Shown: piece by piece, positions 20,723 through 31,381 of the stretch
Layout of the letters: the number at the start of each line of letters is the position of its first letter
Position numbering within the stretch: position 1 is the stretch's first letter
Assembly (NCBI GenBank): GCA_014904845.1
Contig: MU119419.1
Span: forward strand, 1-64,000
Direction of reading: 5' to 3'
DNA length: 64,000 nucleotides
Origin: Acephala macrosclerotiorum
Taxonomy: Eukaryota > Ascomycota > Leotiomycetes > Helotiales > Mollisiaceae
Translations under genes and position numbers: made by a program
Notes under the pieces: generated by a model
Databases searched by the model: none
Seen by the model: only the letters and a program-made list of their open reading frames with translations
Told to the model about the DNA's origin: nothing

Positions 20723-23700
20723 TTATTCGTCTTCATCACTCTCATCGACAATGCGAGTGTGCCTTGACTGCTTCTGCGGTCGATATCTGCTACCAGTCTG
20801 GGGTTCTTCATCCTCAACTCTCTTGTCACTTACACCTCCAACGTCTGAATCATGCTCATCAGCACTATCCCTATCTGAACGTGGACTGTCTTCCTTCTCC
20901 AATTCCATTCCGGTCTGTTGCAGAACACTATCATCATCGCTGTTAGCCACGATTTCAGCCGACTTGTATTTGGTCGATTCTTTTTTCGCAAGCCGTCGCT
21001 TCTTCGGCAGTGGCTCATCTTCCGAGTCTTCGCTGTCTGCATTGCCCTTCTTCTCAGATCCGTTTTTTGGTCTCCTTTCACCTTTCGTCTTGGGTGCTTT
21101 GCGCTTTCTTTTAATTTTGTCGCCAGTCTCGCTATCCGTTGTCATGTCAGCTGCTGCTATGGCATGCTCCTCTTCGACTCGCTGCTCAGTAAGCTCCTTG
21201 TCACGAATTGCGATCTCCTCCCTCTCTTTCTTGATTCTTGCCAGCCTCTCACGTTCCTTCTCCAATGCTTCCTGTCGCTCTTCGTCTCGGCGTCTCAATT
21301 CAGCTTGACGTCTTTCCATAGCAGCTCGAAGTTGCTCCTTGTTCTTTTCTTCGTACTCCTTTTGGCTAGCAATGGCTCTCTCAAGTTGCTTTCGAAGAGT
21401 GTTGCGAGCCATATCGGCACGCTGATCGATATCATGCTTGGGGTACGGACATTGAGGATGAGCAGCGATTTCGTCTAAAGCTGCAATTGCCAGCTCGAGA
21501 CCCTTTGCGGCATCTTGGAGTTGCTGCAACGACCGCTGCGTCTCACTCAGAGAGTACATGGTGGTTGCAAGCTGAATCTGGACGAACGCAACATTAAACT
21601 TAAGATGGACTTGTTCTGAGGCAGCATTTAAAGCCTGTTCAGATATGTTAGTCTGTTGGCTCCCGAAACAAGACGCAAACTTCTGTGAGCATTCAAGTGC
21701 CATTTGATAAGCATTCAAATCGCGATCAGCCTTTCCCTTGTTCAGCCATACTCGACCGAGACAGGCTAGTATAGTAGGATCGTTCGACTTGCTCTCTTTC
21801 GACAACGCTATTCCGTAGCTCTCAATAGCTTTAGAGTACTGCCTCATCTCGCTGTAAATGTGGCCAAGATTGACGTAAACGTAAGCATCTTTAATGGTAT
21901 CTCGGACCTTATGGAAGATGAGCAACGCATTCTGAAGATCTTTCTTATCCTCAATAAGCGCAATAGCAATACCTTGTGCAGCATAGGCGTTTTGGGGATC
22001 CAATTGAAGTGTTTTTTCGAAGAATTCAACAGCCTTGCTATACGTAGCACTTCTCTTTTGTTTCTCTTGATCTGTACCCCGTGGCATTTCTCGAGCAGAC
22101 TGCAAGTAAAGGGTGCCCATTCCGACTAGAGCGTACCGGTCGTGCTTGTCGTGATTTTGTAAGGTATGCTTGTAATGGCGCAGCTCGGGATCTTCGACAA
22201 TATTGTTTGGTCTCCGCCTCGAATACACCTTTCCCAGGTACCAACCGTATAAAGCACGAACTTCGGGATCTGTCGAGTTATCTTCGTACAGCTTTGCAAC
22301 GGAATCAGGTCCTTTGTCTTGGGGAGATTGGCACAGTTTGATGTATGCAAGTCGAGTCTGGGCGTCGGTGTAGTTATCGTGATGCTTCAAGAGCTGCTCG
22401 TAAGCCTCAACAGCCTGGTCCGTAAGATCTCTTGCCTCATAACTTCGGCCCAGGTTAAAGCTGATTGTTGTGATGAGAGCATCTATGTCAGTGTCGGTAT
22501 CGTCATCCTTCTCTCCAAGTCTCATGCAAGCACTCAGTGCTGCCTCAAACATTTCGCCAGCAAGCTCATAATCATTGGCCTGGAAGTAAAAGCATCCAAT
22601 GTTGTTCGTCAACTGTGGTGGGATAAAATCGCGAAGGGCATTGCGGAGGGAAGTTTGGGTTCCTGACTTGTCTTTCACGTCGATGTGATCTTCTGATTCC
22701 GCGATTCGGTCAATTTCTAGTTGTTCCACTTGGAGAAGGCACTGGAGGGCCTTGTCTGGATATTCGGTCTCGTAAAGCCGGGCTAGATTCAACAACACCG
22801 CGGCGTCGGGCAAATGAGTGCTCTTAGAATCCTTCCATGCGGCTCGCACGCTTTCCAGAAGACGAATTGCTCTCTGTGCACTCTTGTCTTCTTTAGGAGC
22901 AGTGTACTTATTTGCGAAAGCTTCCTCGGCGAATAATGTACCTAGCAGGGTTGTGGCTTCGTAGTTTCGAGAATGCTGGACCAACTTCTCCAGGCGCAGT
23001 TTGGCTTCCCCAATATCATTCCGAAGGATAAATAATTGGGCTGCACCGAACTTCGCAGGGAGATAGCCATTTTCGGCGCCCCCGCGAGCATCATCTGCGC
23101 GTTGATAACAATCACTTGCTCGGTCGAGGCTGCCTGCGTAATGCTCTTTCCGCCCAAGTAGATACCAGCCATCACTTGCAATGGCATTGAGATCTGTGTG
23201 TTGAATTGCCTTATTAGATAAGGAATCAACATTTGGGAAAGATTTCCTCGACAAAAAGTAGCCGGCAAATGTTGCGCAAGCAAGGGGGAAGTTCGAATCC
23301 AGCTTGAAAGACTTCTGTATGTACTCCGTTATAGCTTTCTTGTAGATACGGATGAACTCGGGACTCTCTATCGGAATACTGCAACTGGCGTCGAGGTAAT
23401 AGAGGCCGATCAAGATAGTGGCAATTTTGGAATTGGGGTTGATTTCGAGACTTCTTTCCCAAGCCACTTTGGCGTCCTCTTTGAACCCTAGTTTCCAGAG
23501 ACAATAGCCAATGCCAACTCTAGGATCTGGATCAACGAAATCAGGCATCTTTGCGAGAACTTCTTGGTATCCTGCTAGAGCTTCAGGATACTTCCTCAGT
23601 GAAAAGAGCACCGTTGACCTTCCCATCACAGCCAACATGTTCTTCCCCCGAGAGACCCGGATAGCATCTTCGAATGACTTGAGTGCCTTGCGCAGAAGGT

Positions 23701-24313
23701 CGGCTTTCTCAGAGTTGACGGATGCCTCGCTAGCTGCTGTCGCTTTCGAAGGTGCTTGCAAGGACGCTCTCAACAGGTACAGAACGCCGCGGGCGAGAAA
23801 CAAGGGCGGGAAGGAGGGATTGATTCGTGAAGCATCATTGAGAGTCGAGACAGCCAGTTGTAGATAATATTCCTTGGTCTTCGCCTCCGATCTAAGTACA
23901 CCTTCAGGCGCAAGGCGAGGTGCCTTTCGGCTTTTCCACAGATACATGCAGCATAAACAGCTCACGATACTCAGCTTTCCCTTGGAGTTGTTGTCCTGTA
24001 TTGCATTTCCACCGCGGATGAGCGTTTCAATTGCATAGTCGATTTTGCTTTGTTTTGCATATGCGAGAGCAACCGACATCCAGTACGTTGGGGCGGCGTG
24101 CTCTGTCTCTAGTAGGGAACACAGCTCGTTCGGATCAGAGAGGGTTTCGAGGTAGATTTCGACGGCTTCGACATCATCTTCGTCCCTTTGCTCGATATGC
24201 ACCGGGATGTCGAGTGTTGAAGGGACGTCGGAGAAGCGCTGGGATCGAGCAACGTCGTTCGCGCCGCCCTTGGTTGCACCGTCGATTTGGCTATTAGGCC
24301 GATTGGACAACAT
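20723..24313 (-). CDS. CTR9: Ctr9-type TPR subunit of the Paf1 transcription elongation complex
   Basis: A single-exon frame of 1196 residues starts at the ATG at 24313 (MLSNRPNSQ). The frame opens at 24331 with GTG, which I do not use. The N terminus has RFSDVPSTLDIPVHIEQ and EAVEIYLETLSDPNEL, characteristic of Ctr9. It is followed by an array of TPR repeats across roughly residues 60-850 (for example ALVGMGTLYLQSA, YVNLGHIYSEMRQYSKAIESY). A long Glu/Arg/Lys coiled coil at about 950-1080 (EEKNKEQLRAAMERRQAEL) comes next, and then an acidic, Ser-rich tail ending DESDEDE. Length and order fit fungal Ctr9 (about 1050-1200). Known homologues scaffold the Paf1 complex on elongating RNA polymerase II and support H2B ubiquitination and H3K4 methylation. 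Confidence 0.95.
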   Translation of the reverse strand: MLSNRPNSQIDGATKGGANDVARSQRFSDVPSTLDIPVHIEQRDEDDVEAVEIYLETLSDPNELCSLLETEHAAPTYWMSVALAYAKQSKIDYAIETLIRGGNAIQDNNSKGKLSIVSCLCCMYLWKSRKAPRLAPEGVLRSEAKTKEYYLQLAVSTLNDASRINPSFPPLFLARGVLYLLRASLQAPSKATAASEASVNSEKADLLRKALKSFEDAIRVSRGKNMLAVMGRSTVLFSLRKYPEALAGYQEVLAKMPDFVDPDPRVGIGYCLWKLGFKEDAKVAWERSLEINPNSKIATILIGLYYLDASCSIPIESPEFIRIYKKAITEYIQKSFKLDSNFPLACATFAGYFLSRKSFPNVDSLSNKAIQHTDLNAIASDGWYLLGRKEHYAGSLDRASDCYQRADDARGGAENGYLPAKFGAAQLFILRNDIGEAKLRLEKLVQHSRNYEATTLLGTLFAEEAFANKYTAPKEDKSAQRAIRLLESVRAAWKDSKSTHLPDAAVLLNLARLYETEYPDKALQCLLQVEQLEIDRIAESEDHIDVKDKSGTQTSLRNALRDFIPPQLTNNIGCFYFQANDYELAGEMFEAALSACMRLGEKDDDTDTDIDALITTISFNLGRSYEARDLTDQAVEAYEQLLKHHDNYTDAQTRLAYIKLCQSPQDKGPDSVAKLYEDNSTDPEVRALYGWYLGKVYSRRRPNNIVEDPELRHYKHTLQNHDKHDRYALVGMGTLYLQSAREMPRGTDQEKQKRSATYSKAVEFFEKTLQLDPQNAYAAQGIAIALIEDKKDLQNALLIFHKVRDTIKDAYVYVNLGHIYSEMRQYSKAIESYGIALSKESKSNDPTILACLGRVWLNKGKADRDLNAYQMALECSQKFASCFGSQQTNISEQALNAASEQVHLKFNVAFVQIQLATTMYSLSETQRSLQQLQDAAKGLELAIAALDEIAAHPQCPYPKHDIDQRADMARNTLRKQLERAIASQKEYEEKNKEQLRAAMERRQAELRRRDEERQEALEKERERLARIKKEREEIAIRDKELTEQRVEEEHAIAAADMTTDSETGDKIKRKRKAPKTKGERRPKNGSEKKGNADSEDSEDEPLPKKRRLAKKESTKYKSAEIVANSDDDSVLQQTGMELEKEDSPRSDRDSADEHDSDVGGVSDKRVEDEEPQTGSRYRPQKQSRHTRIVDESDEDE

Positions 24314-24780
24314 GACAATGAGATTGCCCACCTAGGGTGGTATGCAAAGGGCAAGAGTATGCGAAAAGGAGAGCAGAAGGTAAAGCAAGGTGATGCGCGG
24401 ATTGTCCTGACAATCAATCAATTTTGGGCAGGGAGCTTGGATCTTGGAAATGCTGATGCCCAAGGCTTAAATGCGCGAGCGCAAGGAACGGTCCGCACTA
24501 ACTCTGGCTCAACCTCGATTTTGAAGACCTTGACGCCACTACTTTGGGAAAATACCACGATATTCGCGATCATTGGAGGACTCTTCATAACATACCAAGC
24601 TTTTAGAATTTCCCGAGGACTTTGAAAAATCGTCACAACTTTGGTGGGGTAGGGTTAAGCGTAGGAACCTTTTTACAATCTCCTGCGCGCAGACACTTCC
24701 CGTGTTACATGAAAAAAGCGCAAATTGCTTGCTTGCTAACCGACTTCCACTTTGAATGCACACCTCAATTTTTCAGTACT
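24314..24780. other. Promoter-side flank of CTR9
   Basis: An unsupported frame at 24287-24625 overlaps the CTR9 start on the other strand. No independent gene is supported. Composition becomes AT-rich from about 24780. Confidence 0.5.
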
Positions 24781-26360
24781 TTCACAACTTTAAAAAATTA
24801 CTATTCAACAACCACTTAATTTATAGTTTTAAAATTAAAAATAAAATGTCGCACTACTCAAAATATTAATTTCTATTAATCTAATTTCTAATTATTTAAA
24901 TCGTTATAAAAAAAAAATTTCGATTTTTTATAATTATATATTTTATTATTATTTTTTTATATATTTACTTATACTACTTTTACTTCTTTATAAAACTTTA
25001 AACTCTTTAAATAAAAACTTTTAAATTTTAAAATTACTATTTTAAAAAATTTGATTTTTTAAATAGTTTTTTCGATATTTTTTACAATTTTTATAATAAT
25101 TTTAATTTTCGTATTTTCGCGTTTTTTTACGAATTATTTTTTATTTTTTATTTTATTTTTAATTACTTATTAATAGCGCGCTATTTTATTTTATTTTTAA
25201 TAATTTTTAAATTTTAAATTTTTTATTAATATACGAATATCGTTTAAATTTTTATATTATTAAAAAACTAAAAACTTTTTATTATTTTTATTTTATTTAA
25301 ATTTAATTTTTTTATTTTTATTTTTATTTATTTTTTTATTTTTATTTTTATAAAATTTTTATTTAAAATAATAAAATATTTTAATATTATAAAAAATAAA
25401 AAAATAAAATTTTTAATTAAAATTAAATTTCAAGTTTTTTTTAAATATATTATAAAATAATTTTTTAAATATTTTATAAATTTTATTATTTTAATATAAA
25501 AAATCGTTAATTTAATTAAAATATTAAATTAAAAATAAAAAAAATATTTCGATATTATAAAATTAAAATACAAATTTTTAATTTATTATATTATTTTAAA
25601 AATTTTATATTTATATAATTCGAATATTTATTTATAATAAATTTTTTTTTATTTTTTTCGATTTTAATTTAAATTTATTATTAAATTATTTATTAATTAA
25701 TACTATAAAATAATTTTTTTTAATAAATAAAAATAATAAATAAATTAATATTATTTATATAAATAATAATTAATAAATTAATAAATTTTTTTAATTTATT
25801 TTATTTAATTTTAATAATTTTTTTATTTTTATATTGTTTTTTAATTATATATATTTTTAAATAAAATATAATATTTTTCGATTATTATTATATATTAAAT
25901 AAAATAAAAAAATTATAATTTTATTAAATATTAATAAAAAATAATATATATTAATTTAAAAAAAAATTTAATTATAAGTTTATATTTTATTTTAATTCGT
26001 AAAAAATTAATTTTTATTTATTATTTTTTTAATAATTTTTTATCGAAAAATAATTCGAGTTTAATAACGTCGTATTAAAATAATTCGATTAAATAAATAA
26101 TTAAAAAATAATTTTTTATTATATATTATAAAAACAATTTTTATTTGAGTTTTATTAATCGTTATTTTAATTATTTGAAAATAATAAAAAATAATTTTTA
26201 TAAAATTTTTTATATATATATTCGATAAATTTATACATTAAAAATAAATATCGATTACTCGATTAATAAATAATAAATATCGATATTTTATTGATTTTAA
26301 TATATATTTTTTTAATATAATTTTTATTAATTTATTTAAATTATTTAATAAATATAAAAA

Positions 26361-26393
<33 letters not shown>

Positions 26394-26510
26394 TAATAAA
26401 AGATTTTATAAATTAATTAATAAATTATAAATTGTAAACGTAATATAATTATATATTATTTCAAAGTTTAGTAATTATTAAATTTTTAAGTAAACTAATC
26501 AAATCGCTGG
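24780..26510. repeat. Extremely AT-rich tract (RIP-like relic)
   Basis: About 1.7 kb consists almost only of A and T with no reading frame. In the core (about 25400-26460) the few remaining C's are mostly in CpG. The borders are fairly sharp against normal-composition DNA on both sides. This is the pattern of a repeat saturated by RIP. The parent element cannot be named from the sequence. Confidence 0.85.
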
Positions 26511-27383
26511 ATTTAGGCACCTCGATCAAATTCAGGGGTTTAGATTGGATTAGATTAGATTCGTTTGTAGTCCGCGGCTGCCGTTAAGCAATTGGACTGT
26601 CATAGGGCGAGAGCCCTGCGCTTCCTATCTAGCTCGTTGCCCTCGTAGTGGTACCCTCATGGGTTTCGCACCCGCGTGCCTCCAAAGTACCCTCGTGGTA
26701 GTCCACCCTCGCTGTGTTCCGCACCCTCGGCCCTAGCATGTAATGTAGTGTGCTATTCTGGCCCGTTTCTCACCTGCGACCTTGCTTTAAAGTTAGGAAA
26801 CCCATAAGATATGAAATGTGTATACAGTCTGTTGAGTCCCTTATCATCCTTCCTACCAACTAGCGCTCGCGTCCTACTTTGACAATTTCCCAACGTGCTG
26901 TTCACTCAGTCACGTTCCGGTGTGTTCAGTCTTGCGATCTGGCCGTCCCAGATCACTCACCTTCCTGTGCTCGCAGTTTCTAGCCTCTTCTCACTCAAAA
27001 AGCGCTTGTGAAACCCTGTTTGATCTAGCCATTTGGATCCGATTAAATTTGGGGGAAAACGGCCATTTTGAAAGTGATTAATCTTATGGTGTTACGTAAT
27101 ATTAAAAAAAAAGTTAATATTAATTTTTAAAAGTAAACGATTAGTAAAAAGTCTTTTATTTATTATACTTTCTTACCCGTAAGGACGACGACCAAAGAAG
27201 GTTCTTTATTTTCCATTTGAAGATAAAAGAATCAAAAGATGGTTTATTAATTAATTTACAAGTGGTAATATAAAAATTTAATGAGAATGAGACGCGTCGA
27301 CTAAGCGAAGAGCGCCAAGTTATGTCGGCCCAGCTCTTACTGATAACACGCGCCATTCTTCCCAGCATTTCCCCATACATAAT
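26511..27383. other. GC-normal island and AT-rich edge next to the AT tract
   Basis: About 550 bp of ordinary composition (26511-27060) follows the AT-rich tract abruptly and then gives way to AT-rich sequence at 27080-27290. Short imperfect repeats of ACCCTCGTGG type occur at 26640-26730. No coding frame is seen. It could be a surviving end (for example an LTR) of the element destroyed in the AT tract, but no matching partner is present in the window. Confidence 0.35.
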
Positions 27384-28669
27384 CTATTCATACGTGTAGC
27401 AAAACGGTCTAGCAGAAACACTCATCGCCTGTTCAACAGTCATGGCAGGACCGAGAACTCCCCAATTCATGGTATCATTCAAAGTCACATTGGCAGATGG
27501 CGGGGTGTTCAAGAAAGTGCCAGTACCACTGAGAGCGTATTGTCTGTTTGCGGGGTCAAGAGCTTGCCAGATGGTCCAGACACGATCAATCATTCCGTGA
27601 TGGAGATAGAAAGCGGGATCTCCAGGAGAAGCAAACTACAGATTCAGTGAGCGCCATACTTCTTCAATAGCATGCAGATACTGACCATATCGGAACCGAT
27701 AGGGCCCATTATGAAGTGACCACCACCATGGACGCCCATAGCATATGTTCCTGGCGTTCCAGACATGGTGTTCTGAAAATCCGCCATCGTCGCGCTACCA
27801 TAAATTAAGGAGTCAACATCTGACTGGTTGTTGTACGTCTCGGCGATGTAGGTGTTCAAGTCTCGAGACAAGCAGCGAGGGGTATAGTCGAATCTGTCCG
27901 CCGGCTCAGTGCCAGTGAGGGCTTCAGCGAACTCGAATGCTCGGAACGGAACAGTCATGTTGACGAAAGGACCACTGGTTACACATCCACCTCCACTTCC
28001 GTGAGGAAGAACAACGCCCGGACCGAGAACGAGGTCGCTGTTGTTGGCAATTACTGCGCCGTCTCCAGAGAGCGAATATGGCGATCCATCGAAAAGAGGA
28101 CTCGTTGCGAGCGAACTTACGTACAGGGGCCAATTCCAGTACCTCGACAATGTCAGCCTCTGATGTCCCCGTTACTTTTCTCTTTACTCACGGTTGTGCT
28201 CCGGTATAGCCACATTCGGTTTGGAGCGCCTTTTCGTACAGACTCACAAATACCCTATGCCAGGGAAGGAAAAATCCGCTCATATGGATGACTTGGGTCT
28301 GGTTGATATGGACAGCTATGAAATCTGGGAAGACATCAGTCTGCATCCTCACGTATATCCATTCTGCTTGAAAGACATACCATCATATCGATTCTTTGCG
28401 CCCGGAACTTCAACCGGGTCGAGCAGCGATGGCAGGCTTTGGAGACACAGAACAGCATCAGTGTAGCACTTGCGTTCAGCTTCTGTGAGCGAGCCCCTGA
28501 ATGTCTTAGCTGAGCCCATCAGATCGAAGACTTCTCAAAATTACCATTCTTTGCGCACAGTTGCTGTAGCAGCAGTACATGCACTCCTCCCCTCCAGTCC
28601 CACAACCGGAGTAGCTAAACTCTGAACTGCAAAGAAAGCCGCAATAATCGAAGCATACTGAGAAAACAT
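27384..28669 (-). CDS. Secreted short tyrosinase / catechol oxidase-like enzyme
   Basis: Five exons are inferred: 28669-28545, 28496-28381, 28315-28192, 28142-27686 and 27635-27384 (357 residues). All introns are GT-AG, 47-65 nt long, and in frame. The protein starts MFSQYASIIAAFFAVQ, a signal peptide. VRKEWGSLTEAERKCYTDA and LQSLPSLLDP are typical of fungal tyrosinases. The CuA site has His83 (AVHINQ), His91 (VIHMSG) and His100 (LPWHR). The CuB site has His260 and His264 (GVHGGGHFIMG) and His286/287 (FYLHHGMIDRVW). The protein ends soon after the core (PFCYTYE), so it lacks the long C-terminal shielding domain of classic melanin tyrosinases and resembles short secreted catechol oxidases. The likely reaction is copper-dependent oxidation of phenols or catechols. 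The substrate is unknown. Confidence 0.92.
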
Positions 28670-29857
28670 CTTGCCGCCCATATTCAATAAAGTAAGACTG
28701 CTGAACCTTCTCAACAGCAGAAAAGAGTATTTAAGTAGTCCAATTTATCCTATCTTGAGCAACAATAATATTGAGCCCCTCCACCTTTCAAGGATGGCAA
28801 TCCAACCGATTTCTCCACTTGCTCCCGAAATCATCAAACTGCCAAACGATTCGCTGTTTCCTCAGTCACACCACATTTTCGCAGCCCTCCCATATTAAAT
28901 TCCTGCAGGCCCTGGTGATTTCGGGGCTGGAAGATGTTCCGACCAAGGCTTGTTTCGCGGTTGTGCCCGATGGAGAAAATTGCCGGGTTTCGGTTAGATC
29001 CTGGTCAGTTCATCTCCGCGTCTACTAGTAGATTCTGCAAAGGCGGGGATCGCTTATTTGGGGATATGCTCTCCGTTCTGGACTTTTGAGGACAGAATCT
29101 GTGGCGTGTGGGGATGAGTTCGTAAGACTTCTAGGAAGAGGATAGGTTCGTGGTCTGGGATGAGGTTTTATGTAGCCACGGGATTGACAAAGGAAAATAG
29201 AAGTGATGGTTGGAGAAGTATGACTTTCTTTGATCTTAATTAGTACAGGTATGGACTACAGTTGCTCTTTGTTGGAACAATATTCAAGACACATAATTTT
29301 AACTCACCCCAGTAACAACTTCAGAATGTCTCGGTTAGGTAGATAGCAACAGGCTTAACAATTACGATAAAGGGGATTCTACGACAACGGCCGAAGTTTC
29401 ATGGCAAGCCGAATTTTAGCTTTGAGCGAGGTCCTGTCATAACCTTCTAAATTGCCTCCTAAATAAGAACAGCGGGCTTGTCAGGGCGACTCGCGTAAAT
29501 CCTAATTCATCTGAGGCTCAGATGAAAAGGGAACTGCAGCACTTTGGAGAAAAGGAGTGGAGCAATTACTGAAACGGTGAAAAGCAGCTCCAAAATTCTG
29601 TTAACAAGACTTGGAAATTCAGAACCAATCAGACTGAAGATCTTCAATTCCTAGCTATTGTCACCATACTCTTCCTTACATGTCACAAATCAGTCCAGCC
29701 TCAAGTTCCTTTCCCCTATAACTGTGACAGCGGGCTTGAAGCAAACCGCAGACGCATGGCCAAAATTCAGCCTGCCCAGACTCCAATCATACAACCATCT
29801 CGAATGGTATTAATGTACATTCCGTAAAGACCTTTTCCCTCACATCACCTTATCATC
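28670..29857. other. Intergenic, tyrosinase promoter side
   Basis: About 1.2 kb with no supported gene. It separates the tyrosinase start from the 3' end of the rhodopsin-like gene. No repeat or RNA gene was recognised. Confidence 0.5.
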
Positions 29858-31381
29858 CTATTTTGCTTCCCCTTTGACCTCATAAGCTACTTCATAGGTG
29901 GTGCTTTTTGCAATTGCAGCGGCATTCCCTTGCATTGGCAGAATATCCTCTTCACTGGCATCGGGGTCGGGATATCCTCTCGAGGTGATTTGAGATTTAA
30001 TGTGGGAGTTAATGCCATATCCTTTAGTAGCACCTCGACTTGGGTAGTCGCTTTGCATTTCGTACGAGGAAGTGGAAGGTTTTTGGCGGACGAAGAGAGA
30101 TCGAAGCATTGGAACTGATGAAGTGACCATCACTGTGCAATTCTCGACCCTGTGATATGTGACATCAGCGGCTAGTGTTCAAGGAAGCAAGAAGGAAGAG
30201 CAGCCTACGTGCACCAGATGATGAAATTGACAGTATTGACTAAAGCATACGTTAATGGGGCTTCTTATGAGTACCAATGGAGTACTTACAGGTGAAGTCA
30301 CTCCTGTCAGCAATCTGAGCCGTGAGCCGAGTCCTAATGATTGAGGCGATCATAGCACTGTTCTAAATCAGCTGCGCTCAGACTTGTCCACAGAACTGCA
30401 ACTTACAAAAGGCTCAAACCAAGCAAGACAGACAGGCCTGTCTTCAATTTCTGCTCAATTTGAAGTTTCCACACTATCATTGCAGGCATGGTCGTCAAGA
30501 TAAGATCGGTGACAGTGTTCGTCGCTCCCTGGAAGAACCCAAAGTCGGCTTGCACAGATGGACTCCAGCATTTTCCAGGTGTTCCAATAGGATCCCACAG
30601 TGTAGCAAAATTTGGACATTGGACAACCACGAGTATAATGGTGAGAACATTGATGATGATGTGCTGGGTCCTGGGAAGATCGAGATGTAAGCATATAGCT
30701 GTCTCATTGTTCTTTGAGGGCAATGGGGTCAAAGCTCTTTTGGAACTTGTCGGCAGCACAAGAGTCGAGGCTCATCACCCCAGTAAAGGAAGCATATTGA
30801 ATGTTAGGAGCCCGGGAAACATACATTAATCCATAAAGAAACCATCTCCTCGACTTGCTTGGCCCAATAAGTTTGAAGAGGAATACGCAAAAGGAGATGC
30901 GGCCGAACATTGGTGACAATATCCCTGCAAATGTGAGCAAACCATCTTCACTAAGTCAGGTTAGTGCTCTATATAAGTACCAATTGGTTGTCCCAAGAAC
31001 TCCCCCTTCATCGAGTTAACCCTTTCGGAAGGAGTTAGGTAGAAGAAGTGTCTTCCCAACCCAAACCTCACGGCAGAGGTATCAAGCGAAAAGTTCCCGA
31101 TTCCCAACAACTGAGATGAGGTGAGTGATCACTCTGCAAACTGCGGACAATCAACTGACCAGTGATAAGGACATCAAGCCGTCGTCAAGCCCCAGACTAT
31201 GATTGATCCTCCATTTGGCTATGAGCCTCAGCACAATGACAGTCGTTGCAATACCATACATTGTCCAGCAGGTGGCCAGCATGCGTGGGGCTGAAGACTA
31301 TTAGCTAACAGCGCATGTTTGAAAACCAGAAAAGCGTGTACCGATGCTGATATCGGGGCCATTAGGTTTTGGAATAACCAT
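29858..31381 (-). CDS. Rhodopsin-domain (PTH11/SAT4-like) integral membrane protein
   Basis: Eight exons are inferred: 31381-31342, 31290-31160, 31110-30981, 30924-30825, 30670-30407, 30357-30290, 30239-30209 and 30149-29858. Together they give 351 residues with every junction in frame. The start is MVIPKPNGPDISI. Family hallmarks are a first helix near MLATCWTMYGIATTVIV, a conserved GLDDGLM loop, FGRISFCVFLFKLIG, a helix with INVLTIILVVVQCPN, then LWDPIGTPGKCWSP and FQGATNTVTDLILTTMP followed by WKLQIEQKLK. The last helices come from the short exons (FAMIASIIRTRL, NFIIWCTVENCTVMV). The C-terminal tail is hydrophilic. About seven transmembrane helices are predicted. Related fungal proteins include the Pth11 receptor class, but most members have no assigned ligand or function. 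Confidence 0.88.

Noticed and set aside
24287..24625. Plus-strand frame overlapping the CTR9 start
   Set aside because: Opposite strand to a strongly supported gene, no family match, probably a chance frame.
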